Below, piece by piece: positions 37,627 through 47,600 of a stretch of DNA of 64,000 nucleotides. Location: assembly GCF_016586165.1 (NCBI RefSeq), contig NZ_BCPR01000009.1, positions 28,219-92,218 of the forward strand, written 5' to 3'. The position numbers and the translations under genes were made by a program. The notes under the pieces were generated by a model, which ran no database searches, was not told where the DNA came from, and worked only from the letters and a program-made list of their open reading frames with translations. Position 1 is the stretch's first letter, and every line of letters starts with the position of its first letter. Source of the DNA: Dyella sp. EPa41 (GTDB lineage Bacteria > Pseudomonadota > Gammaproteobacteria > Xanthomonadales > Rhodanobacteraceae).

Positions 37627-39075
37627 GTGCTTTGCTGGCGCCGCTGCGTGCGGGCGGCCTGTGCGGGTGGCGTTCGTTCGGCCGGCGCCATGTGGCTCGG
37701 CGCGGTGGCCTGCCCGATGTCGTTGCATGCGCAGGCGATCGACGACGCACCGATGCAGTCGCCTGCGGCTCGACCTGCATTCAGCAGCAACCGCTGGCAG
37801 GAAGACTGGTCGGCGCTGGCCGACCCTGCGCTGCGCACGCAAAGGGGCGATGCGCTCAAGTACATCCCGCTCAGCGCGACGGACAAGAACACCTATCTTT
37901 CCTTGGGCGTGAATTTGCGTGAGCGAACGGAAATCTCCGACGCCGCCAGCTTCGGCATCGGAAACGCCGACAACACCTACCTGTTGCAACGCCTGCAGCT
38001 GCATGCCGATCTGCGCTTCGCCTCGTATTGGCAGGCTTTCGTGCAGATCGAGGATGCGCGCACGGTGAACAAGCAGGTGATCGGCGGCGCCGACCGCAAC
38101 CCCTGGGATCTGCGCCTGGCGTTCCTGGCCTATGTGCGCAGTTTCGGCACGGGTACGTTCAAGGCGCGCGTGGGGCGGCAGGACTTCGCCTTCGACCTGC
38201 AGCGCTTCGTGTCGCTGCGCGATGGACCCAACGTGCGGCAATCGTTCGATGCGATCTGGGCCGACTGGGAAACGGGGCAGTGGCGCTTCATCGGGTTCCT
38301 CAGCCAGCCGGTGCAGTACGACGACCGCCATCCCTTCGACGATACGTCCAGCCACCGTTTTCGGTTCGATACCCTGCGCGTGGAGCGCCAGGTGCTGGGC
38401 GGCAACGAATTGTCGGCCTACTACTCGCGCTATAGCCGCGATGGTGCGCGGTACCTGGATGCCACGGGCGACGAGCGACGCGACGTCTATGACGCGCGTT
38501 TCGCGGGAAAGGCGGCCGGCGTGGACTGGGACATCGAAGGCATGGCGCAACGTGGCCGCGTGGGCAGCAAGGCCATCGATGCCTGGGGCAGCGGTGCACG
38601 GATCGGCTACACCTGGGAGGCGGGCTGGCATCCACGCGTCGGCCTGCAACTGGATGCCGCCTCGGGCGACGGGCGACACGGCGATGGCACGCTCGGCACG
38701 TTCAATCCGCTGTTTCCGAATGGCTACTACTTCACCCTGGCCGGATTTACCGGCTACGCCAACCTGCGCCACGTGAAGCCGAGCCTGACCTTGAAACCCT
38801 CGGCCAGGCTGACGGTGATGGGGGCGCTTGGGTTCCTGTGGCGCGAGACCGTCGACGATGCGGTCTATGTGCAACCCAATATCCCCTTGCCGGGCACCGC
38901 CGGGCAGGGCGGCCATTGGACGGGCGCCTACGGCCAGTTGCGCATGGACTACGTCTTCAACGCGAACTTCACCGGCGCAGTGGAAGCTGTGCGTTACGAC
39001 GCCGGCCGCGTGATCCATGTCGCCGGCGGGCACGACAGCCATTACCTGGGCATCGAACTCAAATACATCTGGTGA
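37627..39075 (+). CDS. Alginate-export-type outer-membrane porin
   Basis: An outer-membrane barrel protein of about 482 aa with an Alginate_exp-type domain. The signal region contains AGAMWLGAVACPMSLHAQ. GVNLRERTEISD, LQRLQLHADLRF and ARVGRQDFAFDLQRFVSLRDGPN are typical of this family, which includes AlgE and many uncharacterised porins. No alginate genes are in the window, so the name describes the fold only. The final strand is YLGIELKYIW. I chose GTG 37627, 11 bases after the VOC stop; ATG 37690 is an alternative. It probably admits the substrate of this cluster. Confidence 0.8.
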   Translation: MLCWRRCVRAACAGGVRSAGAMWLGAVACPMSLHAQAIDDAPMQSPAARPAFSSNRWQEDWSALADPALRTQRGDALKYIPLSATDKNTYLSLGVNLRERTEISDAASFGIGNADNTYLLQRLQLHADLRFASYWQAFVQIEDARTVNKQVIGGADRNPWDLRLAFLAYVRSFGTGTFKARVGRQDFAFDLQRFVSLRDGPNVRQSFDAIWADWETGQWRFIGFLSQPVQYDDRHPFDDTSSHRFRFDTLRVERQVLGGNELSAYYSRYSRDGARYLDATGDERRDVYDARFAGKAAGVDWDIEGMAQRGRVGSKAIDAWGSGARIGYTWEAGWHPRVGLQLDAASGDGRHGDGTLGTFNPLFPNGYYFTLAGFTGYANLRHVKPSLTLKPSARLTVMGALGFLWRETVDDAVYVQPNIPLPGTAGQGGHWTGAYGQLRMDYVFNANFTGAVEAVRYDAGRVIHVAGGHDSHYLGIELKYIW

Positions 39076-39096
39076 CCGAAAAGGTCGCCTGTTTTT
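39071..39096 (+). terminator. Rho-independent terminator overlapping the porin stop
   Basis: GGTGACC and GGTCGCC pair (one G-T wobble) around GAAAA, followed by TGTTTTT. The stem includes the porin stop codon. It likely ends the 33-39 kb operon, leaving the next gene with its own promoter or readthrough. Confidence 0.5.
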
Positions 39097-39123
39097 ACAC
39101 GCGCCACCGGAGCAAGCGACAGC

Positions 39124-39816
39124 ATGGCCAACCAGGCACCCTTGTCCACGATACTGAGCGTCAACGCGGGCTACGTCGATACCGCGGGATTCATGGCCTT
39201 GCATGGTCTGTTCACCGCGCACGTGACGGGCAACTTCGTCACCCTTGGCGCGGCGCTGGTGCTGGGCACCTCCGGCATCATCGCCAAGCTGCTGGCGCTG
39301 CCCGTGTTCTGCGTGGTCATCGTGCTGGCGCGCCTGCTGCACTTCTGGCTGGTGGGGCGAGGCCTGCCGGTGGTGCGCACGCTGCTGTTCCTGAAGTTCG
39401 CCCTGTTCGTGGTGGCCGCCGTGCTCGCCTTGCGTTATGGCCCGTTTGGCCCGGGTGACAGCTGGTCCTCCACGTTGCTCGGCATGACCATGGTGGCGGC
39501 GATGGCGATCCAGAACGCCCTGCATCGCGTGCATCTCGGCAGCATGCCGCCGTCGACGTTGATGACCGGCACCACGACGCAGATCATGCTGGACATCGCC
39601 GACCGCCTCCACGGCGTGGCGCCCGAGCAGAAGGCGGCGGTGGACACCCGCCTGAAGCGCATGAGCGTGGCCGTGCTGGCCTTCGCCTTTGGCTGCGCGG
39701 CGGCCGCGTTGCTGTATGCCTATGCCGGCATGTGGTGCTTCGTGGCGCCGCCGGTCGTTGCCTTGGCCGCCTACCTTCGCCATCACGACGCGGACGAAGC
39801 CGCCGCGCCCAAATGA
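39124..39816 (+). CDS. DUF1275 (YoaK) family membrane protein
   Basis: A 230-aa inner-membrane protein with six predicted helices. The N-terminal SVNAGYVDTAGFMALHGLFTA and HVTGNFV are the DUF1275 signature, and GMTMVAAMAIQNALHRVH and PPSTLMTGTTT follow. The family is described as possible small-molecule transporters; no substrate is proven. It follows a terminator-like hairpin, so it may be separate from the preceding operon. Confidence 0.87.
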   Translation: MANQAPLSTILSVNAGYVDTAGFMALHGLFTAHVTGNFVTLGAALVLGTSGIIAKLLALPVFCVVIVLARLLHFWLVGRGLPVVRTLLFLKFALFVVAAVLALRYGPFGPGDSWSSTLLGMTMVAAMAIQNALHRVHLGSMPPSTLMTGTTTQIMLDIADRLHGVAPEQKAAVDTRLKRMSVAVLAFAFGCAAAALLYAYAGMWCFVAPPVVALAAYLRHHDADEAAAPK

Positions 39817-39860
39817 TTCCCGATGTTCGTTCCACCTCCCATGACCCCGGAGAGCACACC

Positions 39861-40379
39861 ATGAGCGACACAAGCAAAGCCAAGACCCGCCAGAAGGCGG
39901 CCCTCAATACGCCATCCACGCTGGGCGAGAAGGCGACGCGCGATTTGTCCGGCGAGCTCAATGCCTTGCTGGCCGACGTGCTGGCCTTGTACCTGAAGAC
40001 CAAGAACTTCCATTGGCACATGTCCGGGCCGTATTTCCGCGATTACCACCTGCTGCTCGACGAGCAGTCCGATGAGATCTACGCGACCGTCGATCCGATC
40101 GCCGAGCGCGTGCGCAAGATCGGCGGCACCACCCTGCGTTCCCTGGGGCATGCGTCGCGCATGAAGCGCCTGCTCGACAACGACGCGGATTTCGTCACGC
40201 CGGACGACATGCTCGCGGAGTTGCGCGAGGACAACGGCAGCCTGATCGGCTATATGCGCAAGACGCATGAGCTGTGCGACGAGTACGGCGACGTGGCGAC
40301 CGCCAGCCTGCTGGAAAACTGGATCGACGAGGCCGAGCGCCGCGTGTGGTTCCTGTTCGAGACGAGCCGGCGCGCCTGA
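39861..40379 (+). CDS. dps: Dps family DNA-binding ferritin-like protein
   Basis: A 172-aa mini-ferritin. The ferroxidase ligands His51, His63 and Asp67 lie in NFHWHMSGPYFRDYHLLLDE, the usual inter-subunit site. The Lys/Arg-rich N-terminus (KAKTRQKAA) can bind DNA. Dps oxidises iron with peroxide and protects DNA in starvation and oxidative stress. A GGAGAG site precedes ATG 39861. A GC-rich hairpin follows at 40399-40433. Confidence 0.94.
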   Translation: MSDTSKAKTRQKAALNTPSTLGEKATRDLSGELNALLADVLALYLKTKNFHWHMSGPYFRDYHLLLDEQSDEIYATVDPIAERVRKIGGTTLRSLGHASRMKRLLDNDADFVTPDDMLAELREDNGSLIGYMRKTHELCDEYGDVATASLLENWIDEAERRVWFLFETSRRA

Positions 40380-40398
40380 CCGACGGCTCGCATGCACG

Positions 40399-40433
40399 GA
40401 CGGGCCGGTCGCGGTGGCCGGCCCGTCGTTTGA
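40399..40433 (+). terminator. Terminator after dps
   Basis: GACGGGCCGG and CCGGCCCGTC form a 10-bp stem with a 9-base loop, followed by a short GTTTG tract, 19 bases after the dps stop codon. Confidence 0.55.
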
Positions 40434-40500
40434 CGGCAACTTGAACGTTGTCGACGCCTGGTCACGCCATGGAGGCATGACGCTAACACTTGCTGTCTGA

Positions 40501-40731
<231 letters not shown>

Positions 40732-40796
40732 TTTCGGCGCGCGATGAGTCGCCTGGCGAAGGCCCGGTCGCCTTCGAATCCGCCGGGACGTGTCGC

Positions 40797-41891
40797 ATGA
40801 ACGTCCTGGGCCACCTGTGGAGCGACAGCGCGTGGACGCGCCTGGGCATGACCGCGGTCGTGGCGCTGCTCGTTTCGCTCGTGTTGCGTGCCGTTGCCTA
40901 TGCCGTGCTGGGGCGACTGGCCCGGCGCCGGCCGGTGGTGGCCAATATGCTGGGCAGGGCCAGTGCGCCCATGGAGTGGGTGATCCCGCTGCTGATGCTG
41001 GTGGCGGCGTTGCGCGTGGTGCCGGATACGGAGGCATTGCCCTCGCTTGCCTTGCTTGAGCATGTGCTCGTCATCGCCTTGATGATCAGCGTGACATGGC
41101 TTGTCCTGCGCTGCCTGCGCACACTCGAGCTCGTCGCCATCCGGCGTTATCCGTTGGACGTCAGCGACAACCTTTCCGCGCGCCGGATGCTGACCCAGGT
41201 GCGCGTGCTGCGACGCACGGCCGAGGTGGTGGTGGTCCTGCTCGGCGCCAGCGCGATCCTTCTGACCATTCCGGGCGTGCGCCAGTTGGGCACCAGCCTG
41301 CTGGCGTCCGCCGGCCTGGCCGGCCTGGCGCTGGGCCTGGCGGCCAAGCCGGTGCTCGGCAACCTGGTGGCCGGATTGCAGATCGCGCTGACGCAGCCCA
41401 TCCGCCTCGACGACGTGGTGATCATCCAGGGCGAATGGGGCCGCATCGAGGAAATCACCGGCACCTATGTGGTGGTGCGCATCTGGGACGACCGGCGCCT
41501 GGTGGTACCGCTCAACTGGTTCATGGAAAACCCGTTCCAGAACTGGACGCGCACGAGCTCGCAGCTGATCGGCACGGTGTTCCTGTGGCTGGACTACCGC
41601 GTGCCGATGGCGCCGTTGCGCGATGAGTTGATGCGCTTGTGCAAGGAAGCGCCGGAATGGGATGGCCGCGTGTCGGTGCTGCAGGTGACCGATGCCAGCG
41701 AACGCGCGGTGCAGCTGCGCGCCTTGGTGAGCTCGACCGATTCCGGCCGCAACTGGGATCTGCGCTGTCGAGTGCGCGAAGGCCTGATCGCCTTCGTGCA
41801 GGACCGCTATCCGCAGTCACTGCCGCGCCTGCGCGGCGAGCTCGACGCATCGGCGAGCCGCTCGCCGGAGGGCTCGGTGGCGCCGCGTTGA
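40797..41891 (+). CDS. MscS family mechanosensitive ion channel
   Basis: A 364-aa inner-membrane protein. Helices near the N-terminus (about residues 14-32, 55-70 and 80-100) are followed by the pore-lining signature GLAGLALGLAAKPVLGNLVA and ALTQPIRLDDVVII, then the beta-domain (WGRIEEITGTYVVVRIWDDRRLVVP). Such channels release solutes when the membrane is stretched by hypo-osmotic shock. The gene is preceded by the small charged protein and converges with the dioxygenase gene at a distance of 7 bases. Confidence 0.93.
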   Translation: MNVLGHLWSDSAWTRLGMTAVVALLVSLVLRAVAYAVLGRLARRRPVVANMLGRASAPMEWVIPLLMLVAALRVVPDTEALPSLALLEHVLVIALMISVTWLVLRCLRTLELVAIRRYPLDVSDNLSARRMLTQVRVLRRTAEVVVVLLGASAILLTIPGVRQLGTSLLASAGLAGLALGLAAKPVLGNLVAGLQIALTQPIRLDDVVIIQGEWGRIEEITGTYVVVRIWDDRRLVVPLNWFMENPFQNWTRTSSQLIGTVFLWLDYRVPMAPLRDELMRLCKEAPEWDGRVSVLQVTDASERAVQLRALVSSTDSGRNWDLRCRVREGLIAFVQDRYPQSLPRLRGELDASASRSPEGSVAPR

Positions 41892-41898
41892 CGTGGGC

Positions 41899-42582
41899 TC
41901 AGGAAAATCCGCGCAACCGCGCCACCACGCCTACGCCTGCCGTGATCGTGCGCGACAGCAGGCGTAGATCCAGCGGCATCTCGGGCCGGTACACGTCGAG
42001 CAACAGCGCGATGCGCGTGCTCTCGCTGTGGTTCCAGACTTCGTGCGGAAAGGTGTCATCCCACAACAGGGACTTGCCGGCCCCGAACCGATGCTCGTGG
42101 CCAGCGAGCCAGAGCACGGCGCCGGGCCTGCCTTCGCCATCGGGCGGTACGTCGAGGTTGAGCTGGTAGCGCAGGATGCCGCGGAAGGGGCCGCGGTGCT
42201 GGGGGATGTGCTTGTGCGGCGCAAGAAAGGACAGCGTGGCCGAAATGGCCTCGGGCGTGTCCGCCAGCAGTTCGCCCAGCACGGGGCAGCAGAGCAGGTT
42301 GGCGCGCAGTTCCTGGCCATAGACCTTGAGCAGGAACATGCGCCAGTCCCGCCCGTCGGTCGCCGAGATTTCGGCCTGCGTTGGCATGATTTCGTGGAAG
42401 CGGGGGATCGAGGTGGCCGAGCGCAGGACGGCCCGGGCTTCTTCGCGCAGTTCCATCCACGCCGCTTCGAAACGGCGCGCGGCAGGGAAGCAGCTGTCGA
42501 TCTCCAGCACGGGCGGCGTATCCAGGCGCGCGTCATAGATGCGCCGTATCGCACGCGACGAGAGCTCGTAGAGCGAGTCCAT
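41899..42582 (-). CDS. Aspartyl/asparaginyl beta-hydroxylase-like dioxygenase
   Basis: A 227-aa Fe(II)/2-oxoglutarate enzyme of the AspH/LpxO type. Likely iron ligands are His129 (HIPQHRGPFRG) and His180 (DDTFPHEVWNHS), with Arg190 binding 2-oxoglutarate. LpxO-like relatives hydroxylate lipid A acyl chains, and others hydroxylate proteins. It lacks the N-terminal membrane anchor of many LpxO proteins, so the substrate is open. GGAGG lies 11 bases before ATG 42582. Confidence 0.85.
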   Translation of the reverse strand: MDSLYELSSRAIRRIYDARLDTPPVLEIDSCFPAARRFEAAWMELREEARAVLRSATSIPRFHEIMPTQAEISATDGRDWRMFLLKVYGQELRANLLCCPVLGELLADTPEAISATLSFLAPHKHIPQHRGPFRGILRYQLNLDVPPDGEGRPGAVLWLAGHEHRFGAGKSLLWDDTFPHEVWNHSESTRIALLLDVYRPEMPLDLRLLSRTITAGVGVVARLRGFS

Positions 42583-42837
42583 CTTTCCTGTGTCCTCCAG
42601 GCTGCACGGGCGGGGTGCTCCTGCGCCGCCGCGCCGACCCCGGCACGTGGTGAGCCGCACGGTAGTGGGCCGCGTCTCGTTGGCGCGTGAACGCGCCAGG
42701 CGTCGGGAAACCGGTTGCCTGTGGCGTCCAATTGGGATGAGGAATCAGTTCTGAGCCATTGATTTCCTGCCTGAATTTGCTTGCTATTTTTTGTGACGTA
42801 ACGCAAAATATGGGCCGAATTGACGGAGGATGCGCCA

Positions 42838-43095
42838 ATGGTTGACCCCCTTGATCCCGGCACGCTTGCGTTGCCGCTGACGTTCAGGCGTGCCCGCGGC
42901 CGCCCGCGAAAGCCGAACGCGCTGACACCGGCCGAACGCGCACGGCGCTACCGCGCCAGGCAGAAAACCCTGGCGATGCATGTCGTGCCGATGGCGGTGC
43001 ATCGCGACGTGGTCAGGGCTCGCGATGACGCGCAGGCGGAGGTGCTGCGTTTACGTGGGGAGCTGGAGCAGCTGCTGCAGCAACTGCGGCACTGA
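42838..43095 (+). CDS. Small basic coiled-coil protein with AT-hook-like GRPRK
   Basis: An 85-aa protein. An AT-hook-like RARGRPRKPN (about residues 17-26) is followed by a basic run PAERARRYRARQK and then a leucine-rich helix to the end (EVLRLRGELEQLLQQLRH). This order resembles a bZIP-like DNA-binding protein, and similar GRPRK-TPAERARRYR proteins occur widely in proteobacteria and phages without known function. A strong GGAGG lies ahead of ATG 42838, and the upstream region is AT-rich compared with its surroundings. DNA or RNA binding is inference. Confidence 0.7.
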   Translation: MVDPLDPGTLALPLTFRRARGRPRKPNALTPAERARRYRARQKTLAMHVVPMAVHRDVVRARDDAQAEVLRLRGELEQLLQQLRH

Positions 43096-43202
43096 CTCAG
43101 CTGTTCAGTGCGGTGCGGGGTGCGTCTGGCATGCCCGCTTGATAGCGCGACGACCTTGCGTCAGTCGCGCTGTCTTCGTGTGCGCGATACGTGTGTCGAT
43201 GC

Positions 43203-43228
43203 GGGCGATCGTTCGATGACGATCACCC
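43203..43228. terminator. Hairpin between convergent genes
   Basis: GGGCGATCGT and ACGATCACCC pair with one mismatch around TCGATG. It lies 10 bases before the stop end of the minus-strand gene at 43238, so it can serve both convergent transcripts. No clear T-tract. Confidence 0.35.
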
Positions 43229-43237
43229 GTATCCGTT

Positions 43238-44557
43238 TCACGCGTTGAGTTCGGCTTTGAGCGCCGCGGCCTGCTTGGGGAACCAGGGGCCGTTGGTTTC
43301 CAGCACATCGGCGGCGACCTGCCTGGCCTCATCGGCGCGATGCAGCGCCTTCAGCGCTTTCACCCGCTGTTGCGCAACGGCAAGGCGATTGGCGCCGTAC
43401 GCCTTGTCCGCCGCCTGCGCGAGGTACGGCAGGGCATCGGCCGGCTTGCCCGCATCGATGAGGCTGCGCCCGTAGCGATAGGCATAGACGTAGTCATCGG
43501 GATAGGCCGCGATCAACTTGCGCTGGTAGTCGTCGAGTTCCGCCGTGCGCTTGGCGCGCAGCAGATACATGCGCAGGTTGTCCGCCAGGTTGCGGTCGCC
43601 GGCGAGGTTGCTGCCCAGGCGCTGGCGGGTAAGCGTGATCGCGCGATCGAGCACGGCCGTCGCGGCGGCCTGATCGCCCAGTGCTTCATCGAGATCGGCG
43701 CTCGCCAGCACGGCGCTGCGCTGGTCGGCGCAGGCGGGCTGGCTGACCAGCACCTGGCTGTCGACGTAGTGATCCAGCGGCTTGCGTTGCGCTTCCAGCG
43801 TGGCCTGGCGCTGCGGTGCTGGCAGCTTGCCGGTGGCTTCCAGCAGGTTGTCCAGCACGTACGGGCGCTGGCAACCGATGTCCTGCGCCAGCACCTTCTG
43901 AGCGCTGGAGGCGATGGCCGACGAATCCTTGGACGCCTTGGCCTTCGCCAGCGAGAGCTGGTCCAGCGCCAGGGTCACGCGTGCATCCTTGCGTGCGTTC
44001 TGCTGCAGCGATGCGGGCAGGCCGCCGAACCAGGCGAAGCCTTCATCGCCTTCGCCGCGTGCCTGGTAGGCATCGAGCACGGCGGCCACCGCATCGACCG
44101 AGCCTTTGCCGGCCTTGCCCTTGAGTCCATCCAGCGTGTTGCCGATGGCGAGGATCTTGTCCAGCTGCGGGTAGAACTTCTCGCGCGGTTGTTCGGCGGT
44201 GATGCGGCCGAGCTCGTTGCCATGCTCGTCCAGCACCACGTAGGTGGGCAGGAACGAGGTCTTGAGCTTCTTCATCCACGTCTGCGCCTCCGGCGAGTCC
44301 GCATCCGACTCCACGACGATGGCCTTGCGCTGGGCGGCCTCCCACTCGGGGCCGTTCAACACGTGGCTCGCCATGTAGTAGCACGAGTAGCACCACACGG
44401 CCTGGAAATCGACCAGTACGGGACGATGTTGCGTGGCCGCCACCTTGAGCGCATCGGCGATGGTCGTGGGCGCCTTGTCGGCGGCGGGCGCCTGCAGCGA
44501 GGCCAGCATCAGGGCCGCGGCGAGCGGAGCGGTGGTGCGACGGAGCAGGTTCGACAT
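43238..44557 (-). CDS. Secreted thioredoxin-like protein with C-terminal helical repeats
   Basis: A 439-aa protein. The signal peptide (PLAAALMLASLQAPAAD) is followed by a thioredoxin-fold domain (about residues 32-140) with the redox pair Cys56/Cys59 in VWCYSCYYM and the cis-proline loop SFLPTYVV. The remaining 300 residues are alpha-helical repeats (TPR-like) containing a few more Cys (GCQRPYV, QPACADQR). It likely acts as a periplasmic disulfide reductase or isomerase with a scaffold region. It is encoded downstream of the Oar-type receptor but separated by a strong terminator. Confidence 0.82.
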   Translation of the reverse strand: MSNLLRRTTAPLAAALMLASLQAPAADKAPTTIADALKVAATQHRPVLVDFQAVWCYSCYYMASHVLNGPEWEAAQRKAIVVESDADSPEAQTWMKKLKTSFLPTYVVLDEHGNELGRITAEQPREKFYPQLDKILAIGNTLDGLKGKAGKGSVDAVAAVLDAYQARGEGDEGFAWFGGLPASLQQNARKDARVTLALDQLSLAKAKASKDSSAIASSAQKVLAQDIGCQRPYVLDNLLEATGKLPAPQRQATLEAQRKPLDHYVDSQVLVSQPACADQRSAVLASADLDEALGDQAAATAVLDRAITLTRQRLGSNLAGDRNLADNLRMYLLRAKRTAELDDYQRKLIAAYPDDYVYAYRYGRSLIDAGKPADALPYLAQAADKAYGANRLAVAQQRVKALKALHRADEARQVAADVLETNGPWFPKQAAALKAELNA

Positions 44558-44590
44558 GGCGGCGTGCCTCACTCGAGTTTCGTGCCGGTG

Positions 44591-44628
44591 GAAAAGGAGG
44601 GCGGGATGGCCCCAAGACCATCCCGCCC
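44591..44628 (-). terminator. Rho-independent terminator after the Oar-type receptor
   Basis: On the minus strand GGGCGGGATGG and CCATCCCGCCC form a perfect 11-bp stem with an 8-base loop, followed by TCCTTTTCC. It lies 40 bases beyond the receptor stop and 34 bases before the thioredoxin-like gene. Confidence 0.7.
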
Positions 44629-44667
44629 GATGCGTACGGCGAGGGACCGTCGCATCAAGACGCATGC

Positions 44668-47600
44668 TCAGTAGTCGTACGTCGCCGCCAGCCGCAGGTA
44701 GCGCGGCTGCTGGCGAACCACCGCCGAGCCGTACAGCGGGTCGGGCGTGCCGGGTGAGATCTGGTAATACGGGTAGGCGTTGAGGATGGCCTGCGAATTG
44801 AACACGTTGAATACGTTGAGCGAGAAACCCAGCTTGCCTTCGGCAAACGCCGGGCGGTACGTGGCGCCGAGGTCAAGCTGCCTGTTCCACGGCAGGCGAT
44901 GCGTACCCGGCGGCGACGGCTGTCCGCCGCACCAGTGGTAGTAGCTGCCGTAGCCGTTCGGATCGGTCTGCTGGGGGCCGTAGTAGCCCAGGCAGTTGCG
45001 CGGGTTGCCGGAGACGATCGAGAGATTGCCCGACACCTGCCATTCCGGCGTGATCTGGTAGTAGCCGAACAGCTTGACCTGGTGCGCGTGGTCGTTGCTC
45101 TGCGCGCCGTTGGCGTAGGACATCAGCGCCGGGAAATCCCAATCGATGCTGGTGGATGCCGCCGTCTGCTGGATGTCCGAACGCAGCTGGCCTTCGGTGT
45201 TGCCGTAGCTGCGCGAGAACACGTAATCGACCTTGCCGTACCAGCGGCCGTCGAACGGGTGTTCCAGGTAGGCCTCCAGCGCGTAGTACTTGCGCTTGAG
45301 CGAGGGAAAGCCCATCTCGGCGTTGCTCAACGAGACGCTGCGATAGGCGCCGCCGTCATCGACCACCGTGAAGGTGTTGGAGCGGCCCGGGTTGATCAGG
45401 TAGCAGCTGTTGGTGGCGCTCACCGCGTAGCCAAGCTGCGCGGCCTTGTTCTCGATGGCCGGCACATCGCAGTAATCGTCGATGGCCGTGCGCAGGATGC
45501 GCTGGGTCAGCTTGGCGCCGTAGGTCCAGTTCGAACCCAGCGTCTTGTCGAAGCCGAGGATGAATTCATCCTGGTATTCCGGCTTGATGTCCTGCGCCGT
45601 CACCGTCTTCGGGTCGGGCAGCACGCCGTACGTGTTGTTGGACGACACCGGCTTGGAGAACGGCGTCAGGCCGATGGGCGTGCCATCCGCCGCGATGCCG
45701 CTATAGGTGAAGTACTGCTGCGTGGAGACGTACGCGCCGGCGGCATTCAGCGCGGGATTGAGCGGCAGGCCCAGGTAGTAACGCCCGGCGTTGCCGTACA
45801 CCTTGAAGCTGGAGTCACCGTTCACGTCCCAGGTGAAGCCCAGGCGCGGCGCCCACTGCGCGCTGCGCTGGCGTATGTATGCATCGCCATTGGCGTTGTA
45901 GTCGGTGAACTGGTCGTTGCGCAGGCCCAGCGACAGCAGCCAGCGATCGTTTACCTGCCACTTGTCCTCGATGTACTGGGCGCGCTGCGCCGAACGCACG
46001 CTGGCAATGGAGCTGTTGACGTTCTGGATGGCGTAGTAGCCGGATGCGCCATTCGGGTAGTCCGCCGGCGCGCCCACGCCAAGGCTGGGAATCAGCGCCA
46101 CGTTGGGCGTGGTGGTGTTGGCATACTGCCAGTAGTAGCCGGGGCCCGAGTTCTGGCTGCCCTGGTCGATGGCGCGCGCATTCTGGTTGTCGATGCCCGC
46201 CGACAAGGTATGCGAACCAAGCTGGTAGGACAGGTCGATGCGCAGGTTGTTGCTGTTGTTGTGGCGATTGGGATTGAACAGCGATTGCGTGACCTGGCTG
46301 TTGCCGATCGGGTTGCCGCCGTTGAACGCCGGGTTCTGGTTCTGGATGTAGGTGAGGTAGGTCAGGCTGCCGTCGTAGTTGCCCGGCACGTCGTAGTTCA
46401 CCGTCTTCATCTTGCCGTACAGCGCCGAGAAGGTCAGGCGGTCGGTGAGGTAGCTGGTGAACTTGGCGGTGTAGAGGTCGCCGCCGGTCTTGGTGTTGTC
46501 GTTGGCGTTGATGTAGCCGCCGCGCGACAGCGCGTTGTAGTCGTAGGCATAGATCGAGCCCGAGGTGGAGCGCTTGCTCGACGCGCCGGTGACCTCGAGG
46601 ATGTTGCTGTCGGTGATGTTCCAGTCGAGCTTGGCGTACCACTTGGGCGTGGTGTAGCGATAGTCGACGGAGGGCTTGGCGCTGGACACGTTGTTGACCG
46701 TGGTGCCTTCCTGGCGCGAGGCCTCGGCGGCAACGAACAGGAACAGCTTGTCCTTGATCAGCGGGCCGCCGGCATAGGCATCCACCGTGGTGGTCCACTG
46801 CCGGTTGCGGCTGTTGGGGTCGTACAGGCCGCCGGCGGTGGGCGAGGCGGGCAGGCCGTTGGTGTAGTACGTGTCGCGCGCGTTGGCCTGTGCAAACGCG
46901 GGCTCCCACAGTACCTGGCCGCCGAAGTGCCATTCGTTGGTGCCGCGTTTGCCCACCATGTTGATCACGCCGCCATCGGAGCGGCCGTACTGGGCGCTGT
47001 AGCCGCCCGTGTAGATTTCCTGCTGCTCGATGGCGCCATAGGGCAGGGTGAGGCCGCCCAGGCCACGCTGGCTTTCCGTCGTGTTGAAGCCGTTGATGTA
47101 GTACGCGTTCTCGCTCGCCGCGGAGCCGCCGAAGGTAACCAGCGATTGTCCCGTCGGGCCGGTGTAGCCGCCGCTGTTGCGAGTGACGCCGGGCGCGAGC
47201 AGGGCGATCGCCTCCGCCGAGCGCGCCAACGGCAGGCGGGCGAGTTCCTGTGCGGTGATGACGGTGCGCGAGTCCACGCTGGTGACGTCGATCTGCGGCG
47301 TGGTGCTGGCCGATACGCTCACCGCACCCAGTTCCCTGGCGGCCGCGGCCTCGAAGGACACTTCGGTGCCCGCGCCGACGCGCAGGCTGATGTCGTTGCG
47401 CGTATCGACCACGTTGCCGTCGCGCAGCAGCGATACGGTGTAGGTGCCCAACGGGAGTTCGGAGGCGACGTAACGGCCGCGATCATCCACCGCGACCGTG
47501 CGCGTGATGCCCGTCGCGCTCTTGATCTGCACCGTCTCGCCGTTGGCGGCGGGAACCTGGCCGAAGATGCTGCCCGTGGTGGACTGCGCGAAGGCAGGGG

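Noticed and set aside
37627..39075. Alginate biosynthesis locus
   Set aside because: Only the porin has an alginate-export-type fold; no polymerase, epimerase or lyase gene is nearby.
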